Shown here piece after piece: positions 42,374-52,178 of a stretch of 64,000 bases of DNA. Source of the stretch: Marinobacter arenosus (GTDB lineage: Bacteria; Pseudomonadota; Gammaproteobacteria; Pseudomonadales; Oleiphilaceae); contig NZ_JAHVAO010000001.1 in assembly GCF_019264345.1 (NCBI RefSeq), positions 310,001-374,000 of the forward strand, written 5' to 3'. The position numbers and the translations under genes are program-made. Every line of letters starts with the position of its first letter. Within the stretch, counting starts at the first letter, position 1. Below the pieces are notes generated by a model that saw only the letters and a list, made by a program, of their open reading frames with translations, did not search any database and had not been told where the DNA came from.

Positions 42374-45300
42374 ATGAAATTTGCCCATTTCTTCATTGAT
42401 CGGCCGATCTTTGCGGCCATGCTTTCCCTGATTATCCTGATCGGCGGCGGAATCTCCCTGTTCCAGCTGCCGGTGAGTGAGTACCCGGAAGTGGTGCCAC
42501 CCACCGTGGTGGTGACTGCGAATTATCCGGGCGCCAATCCGAAGGTGATTGGCGAAACCGTTGCCTCACCGTTGGAAGATGAGATCAACGGTACCGAGAA
42601 CATGCTGTATATGTCGTCCCAGGCCACGTCGGATGGCCGGATGACCCTGACGGTCACGTTTGCACTGGGAACCGATCTGGACAAAGCCCAGGTGCAGGTA
42701 CAGAACCGGGTGAACAGCGCATTGCCGCGACTGCCGGAAGAAGTGCAACGACTGGGTGTGGTTACCGAGAAATCCTCGCCCAACCTGGCGATGGTGGTTC
42801 ACCTTTATTCGCCGGATGAATCCCGTGATATCAAGTACCTGGCAAACTATGCGGAACTGAACGTCAAGGATCAGATCGCCCGTCTGGGAGGCGTCGGCGA
42901 CGTCCAGTTGTTCGGCGGCGGTGAATACGCCGTGAGGGTATGGCTGCAGCCCGACGAGCTGGCGTCCCGAAACCTGAATGCATCAGACGTGGTTGGGGCT
43001 ATCCGCAGCCAGAACCAGCAGGTTGCGGCGGGTTCACTGGGCGCGCAGCCTTCACCCAATGAAAGCCAGTTTCAGGTCTTGCTGAATGTTCGAGGCCGGC
43101 TGTCCACACTGGAAGAATTCCGGGACATCATCATCAAGGTCGGTGAGGAAGGCGCAGTGACCCGTCTGAGCGACGTGGCGCGCGTTGAGCTCGGCCAGAA
43201 TACCTATGCGTTGCGGGCCATGCTCAATGGCCAATCCGCGGTGGCCATGCCGATTTTCCAGCGCCCGGGTTCCAATGCCATTGAGCTGTCTGATCAGGTC
43301 AGGGCGGCCATGGCTGAAGTCTCGGAAGACTTTCCCCAGGGGGTAACCTACGACATCGTCTATGACCCAACGGTGTTCGTTCGGGGCTCGATCGATGCGG
43401 TCATCACCACGTTGCTTGAGGCCATCGCGCTTGTGGTCCTGGTGGTGATCCTGTTCCTTCAGACCTGGCGCGCCTCCATTATTCCGCTGGTCGCCGTTCC
43501 CGTTTCCCTGATCGGCACCTTTGCGGTGATGCAGTGGTTAGGGGTGTCCATCAATACCTTGTCGCTGTTCGGCATGGTGCTGGCGATCGGCATTGTCGTG
43601 GACGACGCGATCGTGGTCGTTGAGAACGTGGAACGGAACATTCACAAGGGCCTGTCGCCCAGGGAAGCCACGAAAGTGGCGATGACGGAGGTGACCGGGC
43701 CCATCATTGCCATCGCCCTGGTGCTGTGTGCGGTCTTCATTCCCACCGCCTTCATTACCGGGCTTTCCGGCCAGTTCTACAAGCAGTTTGCCCTGACGAT
43801 CACGATTTCGACGCTGATCTCTGCCTTCAATTCGCTGACCCTGTCACCCGCGTTGTCCGCGTTGCTCCTGAAAGGAGAGCACGAAAAGCCGGATCGGCTG
43901 ACCCGGGGGCTGAACCGGGTGTTCGGTCGGTTCCTGTTCCGGCCATTCAACCGTTTGTTTGATGCCAGTGGGGCGGCGTATGAGCAGTTAGTGAAGAAGC
44001 TCATTCGCTATGGCGCCATCGTGGGCGTGATCTACGTGGGACTGACGGCGTTTTCAGGGCACCTTTTCAATCAGGTCCCGGGCGGATTCATTCCGGCCCA
44101 GGACAAGCAGTACCTTGTTGCCGTCGCCCAGTTGCCCGATGCGGCCAGCCTCGACCGGACCACCGACGTCGTCCGGGAGATGGAGGACATTGCTCTGGCA
44201 ACCGACGGCGTGGAAAACACCGTAGCGTTCCCGGGCCTGTCGGTGAACGGGTTTACCAACAGCCCCAACAGCGCCATTGTTTTCGTTCCGCTCGCGGACT
44301 TTTCAGAGCGCGAAAGCGCGGAACTCTCGGCGGGGGCCATTGCAGGCAAGCTGAATGGGCAATTCGCCGGGATTGATGAGGCCTTCGTTGCCGTGTTTCC
44401 GCCGCCTCCAATTCTCGGCCTGGGGACGACGGGTGGCTTCAAGCTTCAGATTGAAGACCGTGGCAGCAAAGGGTTCGAGGCCCTGTTCGACACCCTGCAA
44501 TCGGTGATCGCCAATGCCCGACAGCATCCGGCCCTGGTGGGTTTGTACTCCAGTTTCCGGGTGCAGGTGCCGCAGCTGGATCTGGAGATCGACCGGGAGC
44601 AGGCGATTCTTCAGGGTATTCCGATCGAATCGGTGTTCAGCACCCTGCAAACCTACCTCGGCTCGGTGTATGTGAACGACGTGAACCTGTTTGGCAGCAC
44701 CTACCAGGTGATGGCCCAGGCGGAAGCGGATAACCGGTTGGACCCGGAGGATATCCTGAACCTGAAGGTCCGCAATGCCCGGGGCGACATGGTGCCCCTT
44801 GGTGCCGTCATGAACGCAGTGCCGACCACCGGCCCGGATCGGGTCATGCATTACAACGGCTATCCCAGCGCGGAATTGAACGGCAGTCCGGCTCCGGGGT
44901 TCAGTTCGGAGCAAGCCCGCCTGGCCATTGAACAGGTCCTGGCCGACACACTGCCAGAGGGCATGGAATACGAATGGACGGAAGTAACCTACCAACAGGT
45001 TCTGGCCGGCAACACCATGGCGTATGTGTTTCCGTTGGTCGTGCTATTGGTGTTTATTGTGCTCGCAGCCCAATACGAAAGCCTGCGGCTGCCGTTCGCC
45101 ATCATACTGATCGTGCCCATGACGTTGCTTTCAGCCTTGCTGGGTGTGTCCCTCACAGGTGGCGACAACAACATCTTTACCCAGATCGGGTTGATCGTCC
45201 TGGTCGCCCTTGCCAGTAAAAACGCGATTCTGATGGTGGAATTCGCACGGGACCTGAATCACCAGGGCAAGTCCCACCTGGAGGCGATTATCGAAGCGTG

Positions 45301-45544
45301 TCGCCTGCGGTTGCGTCCGATTCTGATGACGTCCATCGCGTTTACCGCCGGTGTTGTGCCACTGGTGCTCGCCAGCGGGGCAGGCTCGGAAATGCGCCAT
45401 GCGATGGGCGTCGCCGTTTTCTCCGGCATGATCGGTGTCACCGTTTTCGGGTTGCTGTTCACTCCGGTCTTTTATGCCGCGGTCACCCGCGCGAGGAAAC
45501 AGGCGGCTCTGCAAACTACCCTTGACGAGGAACGCACAGCATGA
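42374..45544 (+). CDS. RND efflux pump, MexF/AcrB-like inner-membrane transporter
   Basis: This is a proton-driven trimeric multidrug pump of the HAE1 family, 1056 residues. The N-terminus FFIDRPIFAAMLSLIILIGG is typical; it has two porter halves and twelve transmembrane helices. Helix 4 carries the proton-relay Asp pair in IGIVVDDAIVVVENVER. ANYPGANPKVIGETVASPLE and ENMLYMSSQATSDGRMTLTV resemble MexF particularly. It forms a complex with the adaptor and outer-membrane protein of this operon. Substrates likely include antibiotics, solvents or dyes, but are not readable from sequence. It overlaps the next gene by four bases. Confidence 0.94.
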   Translation: MKFAHFFIDRPIFAAMLSLIILIGGGISLFQLPVSEYPEVVPPTVVVTANYPGANPKVIGETVASPLEDEINGTENMLYMSSQATSDGRMTLTVTFALGTDLDKAQVQVQNRVNSALPRLPEEVQRLGVVTEKSSPNLAMVVHLYSPDESRDIKYLANYAELNVKDQIARLGGVGDVQLFGGGEYAVRVWLQPDELASRNLNASDVVGAIRSQNQQVAAGSLGAQPSPNESQFQVLLNVRGRLSTLEEFRDIIIKVGEEGAVTRLSDVARVELGQNTYALRAMLNGQSAVAMPIFQRPGSNAIELSDQVRAAMAEVSEDFPQGVTYDIVYDPTVFVRGSIDAVITTLLEAIALVVLVVILFLQTWRASIIPLVAVPVSLIGTFAVMQWLGVSINTLSLFGMVLAIGIVVDDAIVVVENVERNIHKGLSPREATKVAMTEVTGPIIAIALVLCAVFIPTAFITGLSGQFYKQFALTITISTLISAFNSLTLSPALSALLLKGEHEKPDRLTRGLNRVFGRFLFRPFNRLFDASGAAYEQLVKKLIRYGAIVGVIYVGLTAFSGHLFNQVPGGFIPAQDKQYLVAVAQLPDAASLDRTTDVVREMEDIALATDGVENTVAFPGLSVNGFTNSPNSAIVFVPLADFSERESAELSAGAIAGKLNGQFAGIDEAFVAVFPPPPILGLGTTGGFKLQIEDRGSKGFEALFDTLQSVIANARQHPALVGLYSSFRVQVPQLDLEIDREQAILQGIPIESVFSTLQTYLGSVYVNDVNLFGSTYQVMAQAEADNRLDPEDILNLKVRNARGDMVPLGAVMNAVPTTGPDRVMHYNGYPSAELNGSPAPGFSSEQARLAIEQVLADTLPEGMEYEWTEVTYQQVLAGNTMAYVFPLVVLLVFIVLAAQYESLRLPFAIILIVPMTLLSALLGVSLTGGDNNIFTQIGLIVLVALASKNAILMVEFARDLNHQGKSHLEAIIEACRLRLRPILMTSIAFTAGVVPLVLASGAGSEMRHAMGVAVFSGMIGVTVFGLLFTPVFYAAVTRARKQAALQTTLDEERTA

Positions 45545-46941
45545 GGAATACGAGGTTATGGGCTGGCCTTGTCAGCCTTCTGGTGCTGGCCGGCTGTGCC
45601 AGCGCGCCCAACTACGATGCCAAGGTGGCCCACACCCAGGATTACCTCGCCGGGTTGAGGTTCGAGGCATCCTCAACGACCAACGAACAGACTCGCTGGT
45701 GGGAAACGCTGAACGACGCCCAGTTGAACCGACTGGTTGAGCAGGCACACCTGGTCAACCTTGACCTCCAGGCAACCGATCGACGCCTTCAGGAGGCATT
45801 GGCGCAACTGGGCGTCAGCGAATCGGAACGCCTGCCTCAAGGAGGCGGAGTTGGAGAGTACAGCGTCACCGATCGGGATGACGAGCGGTTGGAGTCCGCA
45901 CGAGCGGGGGCCCAGATTACCTGGGAGCTGGACCTGTTCGGACGAATTCGCTCCGTGATTGATGCCCGCGAAGCCGGAGTAGCCAGTGCCGAGGCACTGG
46001 ACCGGGCCGCGTTGAAAGAGGTGACGGTTGGGGTAATTCAGGCCTACCTCCGCTGGGAGTCGTCGCGGCAGCAGGTCGCCCTGATTGAATCGGATCTTGA
46101 AGCGCTGGACGCAAGCCTGAAACTGGTCAGAAACCGTGTGGAAGCGGGGCTGTCACCGCGCCTGGATCTGGCCCGGGCTGAGACACTCTATCATCAACAG
46201 CGTGTCCTGCTGCCGGTTGCCCGGAACAATCAGTTCCGCACCCGAGCCAGCCTTGCGGTTCTGCTTGGCCAGGATCCGGATGACCTCAGCCTCACGGCAG
46301 CGCCGGCTACCCTGAAGCAGGCGCGTGCATTGCCGGTCGGTGACGAGCCCGGCCTGGCTCTTCAGTCACGCGCGGATATTGCCGCCGCACTGGCGAGCCT
46401 GGCGCAGGCGGCTGCGCTCTCCGAGGCGGCGGTGTCGGATCTGTATCCCCAGGTGACGGTGGAAGGGTTTGCCGGATTCAGCAACATCGAGGGTGTGGGC
46501 GACGGCTTTGAGGATACCTTGAGCGCAATCCCGAGAATTTCCTGGGCGGTGCTCAGCTATCCGGCCCTGCTGAAACAGGTCGAGGTTCAGGAAGCCCGCA
46601 CCGAGGCGCAGTACGTTGCCTACCGTAAGACCGTGGTAGAGGCGGTCGGGCAGGCGAGGGTGGTCGCCGATCGCTTTTCACGGACGGAGCAGTCCGAGCG
46701 GGCCAGCGCCCGGGCTCTGGAGGCTTCACGAGTCGCCTTCAATACCTCGGAATCCCTCTACCGGGAGGGCGCTATTGGCTACCTGGATTATCTTGACGCC
46801 AATCGGGAATGGATCGCAGCTCAGCGAGCTCATCTGAATGCCCAGTTCGATCTGGCGGATTCGCGTCTGGGCTTGCTCAGGGCGTTCAGCGGGCTTTGGA
46901 GTCACAGCCTGTACCGGCAAATCAGAGAGACGGGCGCCTAG
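45541..46941 (+). CDS. Outer-membrane efflux lipoprotein, OprM/OprN-like
   Basis: This TolC-family channel of the NodT lipoprotein type has 466 residues. A lipobox (LVLAGCAS) gives a lipidated Cys near residue 19. Typical segments are RWWETLNDAQLNRLVEQA, ITWELDLFGRI and YREGAIGYLDYLDANREW in the coiled-coil tunnel. It completes the tripartite pump with the two upstream genes, and its ATG overlaps the pump stop codon (ATGA). Confidence 0.93.
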   Translation: MRNTRLWAGLVSLLVLAGCASAPNYDAKVAHTQDYLAGLRFEASSTTNEQTRWWETLNDAQLNRLVEQAHLVNLDLQATDRRLQEALAQLGVSESERLPQGGGVGEYSVTDRDDERLESARAGAQITWELDLFGRIRSVIDAREAGVASAEALDRAALKEVTVGVIQAYLRWESSRQQVALIESDLEALDASLKLVRNRVEAGLSPRLDLARAETLYHQQRVLLPVARNNQFRTRASLAVLLGQDPDDLSLTAAPATLKQARALPVGDEPGLALQSRADIAAALASLAQAAALSEAAVSDLYPQVTVEGFAGFSNIEGVGDGFEDTLSAIPRISWAVLSYPALLKQVEVQEARTEAQYVAYRKTVVEAVGQARVVADRFSRTEQSERASARALEASRVAFNTSESLYREGAIGYLDYLDANREWIAAQRAHLNAQFDLADSRLGLLRAFSGLWSHSLYRQIRETGA

Positions 46942-47051
46942 GTCGTAACGGTCAGTTGGCCTGGCGGTTTTCAGTACGCAACGGAATCATGGTAGGTTCA
47001 AGGAAGTAAAACGGCTTGAATTTAACGACTTGGAACGGGTGAGCAGACCTC

Positions 47052-48515
47052 ATGAATGTAATCATTATTGGCGCAGGGATTATGGGCACCACATTTGCCA
47101 CACTGGCGAAGGAGCTGGCTCCCGAACTGGACATTACCATTCTGGAGCGGTTGGAGCGCCCCGGCGCAGGTAATTCCTGGGTCTTTAACAACGCCGGTAC
47201 CGGGCACGAGGCGAATTGCGAGCTGAACTACACCCCCGTTGATGAAGAAGTGATTTCGGTCGAGAAGGCATTGAAAATTCATGCCCAGTTCAATGTCGCC
47301 AAGCAATTCTGGGCCTACCTGATCGACAAGGGTGCGATCAAGGATCCCAAAACCTTCATCAACCAGACCAAGCATTGCACCATCGTTTCTGAATCGGATA
47401 TTGAGTTGCTCAGATTGCGGTTCAAGGAGATGTCCGCTCACCACTTTTTCGAACAGATGCGTTTTTCGGACGATTTTGACGAGATACAGAGCTGGATTCC
47501 GTACCTGATGGAAGGGCGCCCGCGCCATGAAAAAATGGCCGCGACCGTCATCGAAACCGGCACGGATGTCAATTTCGGTGCCTTAACCGAGCAAATGGCC
47601 AAGTACGCCGTGAACGAACTGGGTGTCAAGATTGAATACGGCACCCATGTGAAGCGCGTGCACCGTAGCCCGGCCGGAAGCTGGCTTGTGGAAACGGAGA
47701 AGAACGGGGCACCGGTTCAGCACCGAGCTGACGTGCTATTTGTGGGCGCCGGTGGTGGGGCATTTCCCATCCTCAAAAAGAGCCATCTGCCGTTCCGCGC
47801 CCGGTTTACGGGCTTCCCGGTAGGCGGGCGATTTCTTCAGGCCCCCATTACCGAGGAACAGGCCAAGCAATACCGGGCCAAAACCTATGGCAAGGCGGCA
47901 GTGGGGGCGCCACCCATGTCGGTTCCGCACCTGGACCTCCGGGTTGCGGACGGTCAGCACTACCTGCTGTTTGGCCCGTTCGCTTCCTTCAAGCCTGTGC
48001 TCGAGAAGGGCCGGGGATTCCTGGACTACCTTCGCTCCATGCGCCTGCACGATATTCCTGGCTTGCTGAACGTTGCCCTGGAGCATTTTCCGCTGGTGAA
48101 GTATCTGGTGTCAGAGACCTTCAAAGGTGAGAAAAGCATGTTCGAGGAGCTGGAAAACTTTGCGCCCGGCATGAGCAAAAAGTTCAACTGGAAACCGGTT
48201 GAAGCGGGCCAGCGTGTGCAAATCATCAAGGATGGGGATCTCCAGATGGGCACCGAGATTCTTGTATCCAGTGACAAAACGTACGGGACCCTGCTCGGCG
48301 CCTCACCGGGGGCATCCGTCTCCCCGGAGGTTATGTTGCGCTGCCTGGAGCAACTGCTCCCTGCGATCGTGTCAAAAGACGACGCCAGGCGGAAACTGAA
48401 AGAGATCTTTCCTGAGGATGACCTGGAAATCTTGATCCACGAACCGGATCGGTATCGGGAGATCCGAGATGCCATCAACAGTAAGCTCGGAATCACCCGG
48501 GCCGAGGTGGGCTGA
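47052..48515 (+). CDS. mqo: Malate:quinone oxidoreductase
   Basis: This is a membrane-associated FAD enzyme that oxidises malate to oxaloacetate and feeds electrons to quinone, bypassing NAD-malate dehydrogenase in the TCA cycle. An N-terminal Rossmann motif (VIIIGAGIMGTTFATLAKEL) is followed by NSWVFNNAGTGHEANCELNY, a strongly conserved Mqo signature, and later GASPGASVSPEVMLRCLEQL. The length of 487 residues is normal. It is monocistronic, with its own promoter in the 110 bases downstream of the efflux operon. Confidence 0.94.
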   Translation: MNVIIIGAGIMGTTFATLAKELAPELDITILERLERPGAGNSWVFNNAGTGHEANCELNYTPVDEEVISVEKALKIHAQFNVAKQFWAYLIDKGAIKDPKTFINQTKHCTIVSESDIELLRLRFKEMSAHHFFEQMRFSDDFDEIQSWIPYLMEGRPRHEKMAATVIETGTDVNFGALTEQMAKYAVNELGVKIEYGTHVKRVHRSPAGSWLVETEKNGAPVQHRADVLFVGAGGGAFPILKKSHLPFRARFTGFPVGGRFLQAPITEEQAKQYRAKTYGKAAVGAPPMSVPHLDLRVADGQHYLLFGPFASFKPVLEKGRGFLDYLRSMRLHDIPGLLNVALEHFPLVKYLVSETFKGEKSMFEELENFAPGMSKKFNWKPVEAGQRVQIIKDGDLQMGTEILVSSDKTYGTLLGASPGASVSPEVMLRCLEQLLPAIVSKDDARRKLKEIFPEDDLEILIHEPDRYREIRDAINSKLGITRAEVG

Positions 48516-48862
48516 AAGAGAAGTCAGGTCGTATATGGAATAAATCGTCTCGCGATCTAAACTGAATGTGCGAATAATCATCCACTCTATTTGCAGCTGT
48601 TTTCCGCGATTGAAGATGTAATGGTCATGGAAATTGCAGAGTTTGATTAACTCTGACGCGTAAGGGCATGGAGCCTATCGCATGGCCGTAAGCAACTTTC
48701 CTGCTGAGTTACCGCATTTCCCTGAACGTACACCGGGGCTCACCCAATGTGCCCCGGCGTCTTTGGGCGCAGCATTGCCCGCATCGCCCGCCCACCTGAA
48801 TTATCACAGTCCGCGCATTGCAGTGTTCCTACCAGCGCCCAATCAACATGGAGAGTGAAACT
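48516..48862. other. Intergenic stretch without recognised gene
   Basis: About 347 bases between mqo and the arylsulfatase gene carry no plausible coding frame. The part near 48540-48660 is AT-rich and may contain the arylsulfatase promoter. I found no clear terminator hairpin after mqo. Confidence 0.55.
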
Positions 48863-50464
48863 ATGAGGACGTCAACCTTATTACTACTGACGGGGTGCCT
48901 GCTGGCCCCTGCCGGGGTATTTGCTCAGGAGAGCGGCGATAAGCCGAACATCCTCGTCATCTGGGGTGATGACATTGGCACCTGGAACATCAGTCACAAT
49001 AACCGGGGCATGATGGCCTACAAAACACCCAACATAGACCGTATTGCTGAAGAAGGCGTGGCCTTCACAGACTATTACGGCCAGCAATCCTGTACTGCCG
49101 GCCGCGCCGCTTTCGTCGGTGGCACCGTTCCGGTACGTACCGGCATGACCAAGGTCGGATTGCCAGGCGCTCAGGAAGGCTGGCAGGAATCCGACATTAC
49201 TATCGCGGCGGTGATGAAATCACTCGGCTATGCGACCGGCCAATTTGGCAAGAACCACTTTGGGGACCGGGATGAACATCTTCCCACCAACCACGGTTTT
49301 GACGAGTTCTTCGGCAACCTCTACCACCTGAACGCCGAGGAAGAGCCGGAGCATCGCGATTATCCTGGTGATTACGTGCTACCGGGCGGCGAGACGTTCA
49401 GAGAGAAGTGGGGGCCTCGCGGCGTGATTAAAGCGACGGCTAACGATGACGGTACGCAAACCATAGAAAACACCGGTCCGCTCACCAAAAAACGCATGGA
49501 AACCATTGACGAAGAGACGCTGGAAGCCGCGAAGGACTTTATCGAACGGCAACACGAGGAAGGCAAGCCCTTTTTCGCGTGGTGGAACGCCACACGCATG
49601 CACTTCCGCACACACGTGAAGGAAGAACACACGGGCCTTAGCGGCGCAAGCGGCAATGAGTACCATGACGGAATGGTTGAGCACGACATGCAAGTCGGCG
49701 AACTGCTCGATCATCTTGACGAGCTTGGCATCGCCGATAACACGATCGTGTTCTATTCAACGGACAACGGCCCTCATTACAATACCTGGCCAGATGCCGG
49801 CACCACGCCGTTCCGCAGTGAGAAAAACTCGAACTGGGAAGGCGCCTACCGCGTTCCCGCCTTTGTACGCTGGCCCGGTAAATTCCCTGCGGGCACCACA
49901 ATCAACGGTCTGGTCGCCCATGAAGACTGGATGCCCACGTTCGCCGCAGTCGCCGGTAAAGACGATCTCAAGGAGGACCTGCTCGACGGCTATGAGGCTA
50001 TCGGCCGTGAGTATAAAAACCACCTCGACGGGTACGACCTGACCGAGTATCTGTCAAAGGCGGGCAGCTTCGAGTCGATTAACGACGATATCGCCGCGTC
50101 GCCTCGCAAGGAATTCTGGTACTTCAATGATGACGGTCAGGTGGTCGCCATCCGTTTGGGAGACTGGAAAGGTGTGTTCTTTGAAAACCGGGGTGTGGCA
50201 TTCGAGGTCTGGCGAGAGCCGTTCACTGAGCTGCGGGTTCCGTTGCTTTTCAACCTCCGACGCGACCCGTTCGAGAAGGCGCAACACAACTCCAACACCT
50301 ACAACGACTGGTTCCTGGATCATGCATTCATCCTGGTTCCGATGCAGGCGGCCGCCGCCCGTTTCTCTCAGAGCTTCATCGACTATCCGCCGAGCCAGAA
50401 GCCCGGATCGTTCAACTTGCAGGGCATTGTCGACAAGCTAAAGGAAACGAGTGGAGCTCGCTGA
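48863..50464 (+). CDS. Arylsulfatase
   Basis: This secreted sulfatase (533 residues) hydrolyses sulfate esters. A signal peptide (LLLTGCLLAPAGVFAQ) is followed by NILVIWGDDIGTWN, with the Asp metal ligands. The active site CTAGR contains Cys77 within SCTAGRAAFVGG, the C-x-A-x-R motif in which Cys is converted to formylglycine. Further calcium and catalytic segments are GKNHFGDRDE, NATRMHFRTH and YSTDNGPHYNTWPDAG. Start at 48863 with GGAGAG upstream. The formylglycine-generating enzyme is not encoded here. LTGC in the signal could also be a lipobox. Confidence 0.92.
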   Translation: MRTSTLLLLTGCLLAPAGVFAQESGDKPNILVIWGDDIGTWNISHNNRGMMAYKTPNIDRIAEEGVAFTDYYGQQSCTAGRAAFVGGTVPVRTGMTKVGLPGAQEGWQESDITIAAVMKSLGYATGQFGKNHFGDRDEHLPTNHGFDEFFGNLYHLNAEEEPEHRDYPGDYVLPGGETFREKWGPRGVIKATANDDGTQTIENTGPLTKKRMETIDEETLEAAKDFIERQHEEGKPFFAWWNATRMHFRTHVKEEHTGLSGASGNEYHDGMVEHDMQVGELLDHLDELGIADNTIVFYSTDNGPHYNTWPDAGTTPFRSEKNSNWEGAYRVPAFVRWPGKFPAGTTINGLVAHEDWMPTFAAVAGKDDLKEDLLDGYEAIGREYKNHLDGYDLTEYLSKAGSFESINDDIAASPRKEFWYFNDDGQVVAIRLGDWKGVFFENRGVAFEVWREPFTELRVPLLFNLRRDPFEKAQHNSNTYNDWFLDHAFILVPMQAAAARFSQSFIDYPPSQKPGSFNLQGIVDKLKETSGAR

Positions 50465-50487
50465 CCCGCCAGCGACTTTCATTAATA

Positions 50488-50516
50488 GCGCCCGGCGTTT
50501 TGCATTCGTCGGGCGC
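50488..50516. terminator. Hairpin between convergent arylsulfatase and MscS genes
   Basis: GCGCCCGGCG (50488-50497) pairs with CGTCGGGCGC (50507-50516), one pair being a G-T wobble. It lies between two convergent genes. A short T-rich stretch (GATTTCTTT) follows after six bases. It probably serves as a terminator for the arylsulfatase transcript. Confidence 0.6.
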
Positions 50517-50546
50517 CTGTGAGATTTCTTTGGGGCGTGAAGAGGC

Positions 50547-51824
50547 TCAGCTTTTCATGTGAATGTCGCGCTGCGGGTAGGGTATCGAGATCCCGGCGGC
50601 ATCGAAAGCCTCTTTCATCTGATGGGTCAGATCCCAGTAGACGTTCCAGTAGTCCTTTGTTTTCACCCAGGGGCGACAGACAAGGTTAACCGAACTGTCA
50701 GAGAGCTGGTGAACCCGTAAGACCGGTTCGGGATCCCTCAGGACCGCGGGATGGTTTCTCACAACGCGCTCCATGACCTCAAGCGCGTTGGGAATGGAAT
50801 CCTCGTAGGAAATTCCGAAGACCAGATCGACCCGTCGAGTGGTACTGGCCGTCACATTGGTAATTATATTCCCCCACACGTTTTGATTGGGGATTATGAT
50901 CACTTGATTGTCCGGGGTGGCAACCGTTGTTGCAACGATGCTCACAGACTTGACCGTACCCGAAACACCACCAATCTGAACGTAGTCGCCTTCGTCGAAC
51001 GGATTGTTAACCATAATCATAATGCCACTGGCGAGATTCCCCAGTGTATCCTGCAGCGCGAACGCCAGAATAAAGGATGCGCCCCCAATCATTGCGAAAA
51101 GAGGCGCGATCCTGACACCGAGGCTGGCCAGGACAACCAGGATACCAATCGTAAGAACCAGCCAGAAAACCACACCAACAAGAAACCGTTCCAGAAGCTT
51201 TGAGATGGTTGGAACCCTTCCAATCCATTTGCGGGCGGCTCCGCCAGCCGTTCGGGCAAGTGCCAGCAGCCCCAGTAAAGCCATCAGGGCAATTCCTAGG
51301 TCCTTCAGTATGGATATTCCGCCATCACTTCGGGTCGCCCAGTTAAGAATGGCCATAAACAAGATGCGGGGATTTGCCAGGACAGTTTCATTGAACAGAA
51401 TCGAATCACGGTAGGTACGTAATTCGGTGACCAGAGCAGGATCTCCACCTTTACTTTCGAAAGCATCCACCACCAGTGAGTAGCGCTCGAACACTTCCAT
51501 TCGTGCTTCCACCATGTCTATGACGCCCTGAATAGCTTCCTTGGTAGCCGCTTCCGGATTCAGATTCAGGCGGACTTTCTCATCGGAGATTTTCAGGGTT
51601 TCGGCTTGAACAATAGTTTGCCAGGCAAGCGCGAGGGGTTTGAGCTGCTCTTTTGTCATGGGCACGACGCGATGGGCGAGTTCCTTAATCGAGATCTGAG
51701 GGTTCGCCAGAGCCTGGTAGTTCACTGGAGCTACATTCGTTTCCGAGGGCGCCTGCGCCATGGCGGCATTGAGGAGTGCGAGAGTGCATGCAATAAAAAG
51801 CAGCAGGGGCCTGAGTACACGCAT
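50547..51824 (-). CDS. MscS-family mechanosensitive ion channel
   Basis: The 425-residue protein starts with a signal peptide (LFIACTLALLNAAMAQ) and a periplasmic helical domain of about 150 residues. Transmembrane helices and the MscS pore segment follow (MIGGASFILAFALQDTLGNL and ASGIMIMVNNPFDEGDYVQI). The beta domain contains VSIVATTVATPDNQVIIIPN and the cytoplasmic cage region follows. Such channels open under membrane tension and protect from osmotic downshock. The extra periplasmic domain makes it larger than E. coli MscS. Confidence 0.91.
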   Translation of the reverse strand: MRVLRPLLLFIACTLALLNAAMAQAPSETNVAPVNYQALANPQISIKELAHRVVPMTKEQLKPLALAWQTIVQAETLKISDEKVRLNLNPEAATKEAIQGVIDMVEARMEVFERYSLVVDAFESKGGDPALVTELRTYRDSILFNETVLANPRILFMAILNWATRSDGGISILKDLGIALMALLGLLALARTAGGAARKWIGRVPTISKLLERFLVGVVFWLVLTIGILVVLASLGVRIAPLFAMIGGASFILAFALQDTLGNLASGIMIMVNNPFDEGDYVQIGGVSGTVKSVSIVATTVATPDNQVIIIPNQNVWGNIITNVTASTTRRVDLVFGISYEDSIPNALEVMERVVRNHPAVLRDPEPVLRVHQLSDSSVNLVCRPWVKTKDYWNVYWDLTHQMKEAFDAAGISIPYPQRDIHMKS

Positions 51825-52178
51825 TGGTTTTCTCTCTAGCTATTTCAAGCTGATCAATCTGACTGAGGACACCTTTGTTTACGGAAAGGCTTTGCAAACA
51901 CCTTCCAGGCGGGGTCATTGGGCCCTTTGCAGCCAGGCAGGATAAATGGATTGCGCCTATTCAGTGTAGCCCATGGTCGGCCCCGCTAGGCGAACGAGCA
52001 GAGGATCAAACTGAATCAACAGGTTTGCGCGGGTAACCGTGCCCTCCGGAGATATATTATGCTTTTTGCCTCCCATGAAGACCGGCTGCTAAGACCGGTG
52101 CAGGGCCTGACCTTGGCCCTCAGAAAGTCGAGTGCAGCTGCGTGCCGGCAATATCATCAGCGTTGAGAAAGCCCGCGC
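51825..52178. other. Intergenic stretch without recognised gene
   Basis: About 354 bases separate the MscS channel gene from the pirin gene. No coding frame is convincing. A short GC stem (AGGGCC at 52102 and GGCCCT at 52115) is present but lacks a T-run. The MscS promoter should be in the right-hand neighbourhood of its start at 51824. Confidence 0.5.

Noticed and set aside
52102..52120. AGGGCC/GGCCCT stem downstream of the pirin gene
   Set aside because: No T-run on the minus strand and it lies about 60 bases past the stop codon; not convincing as a terminator.
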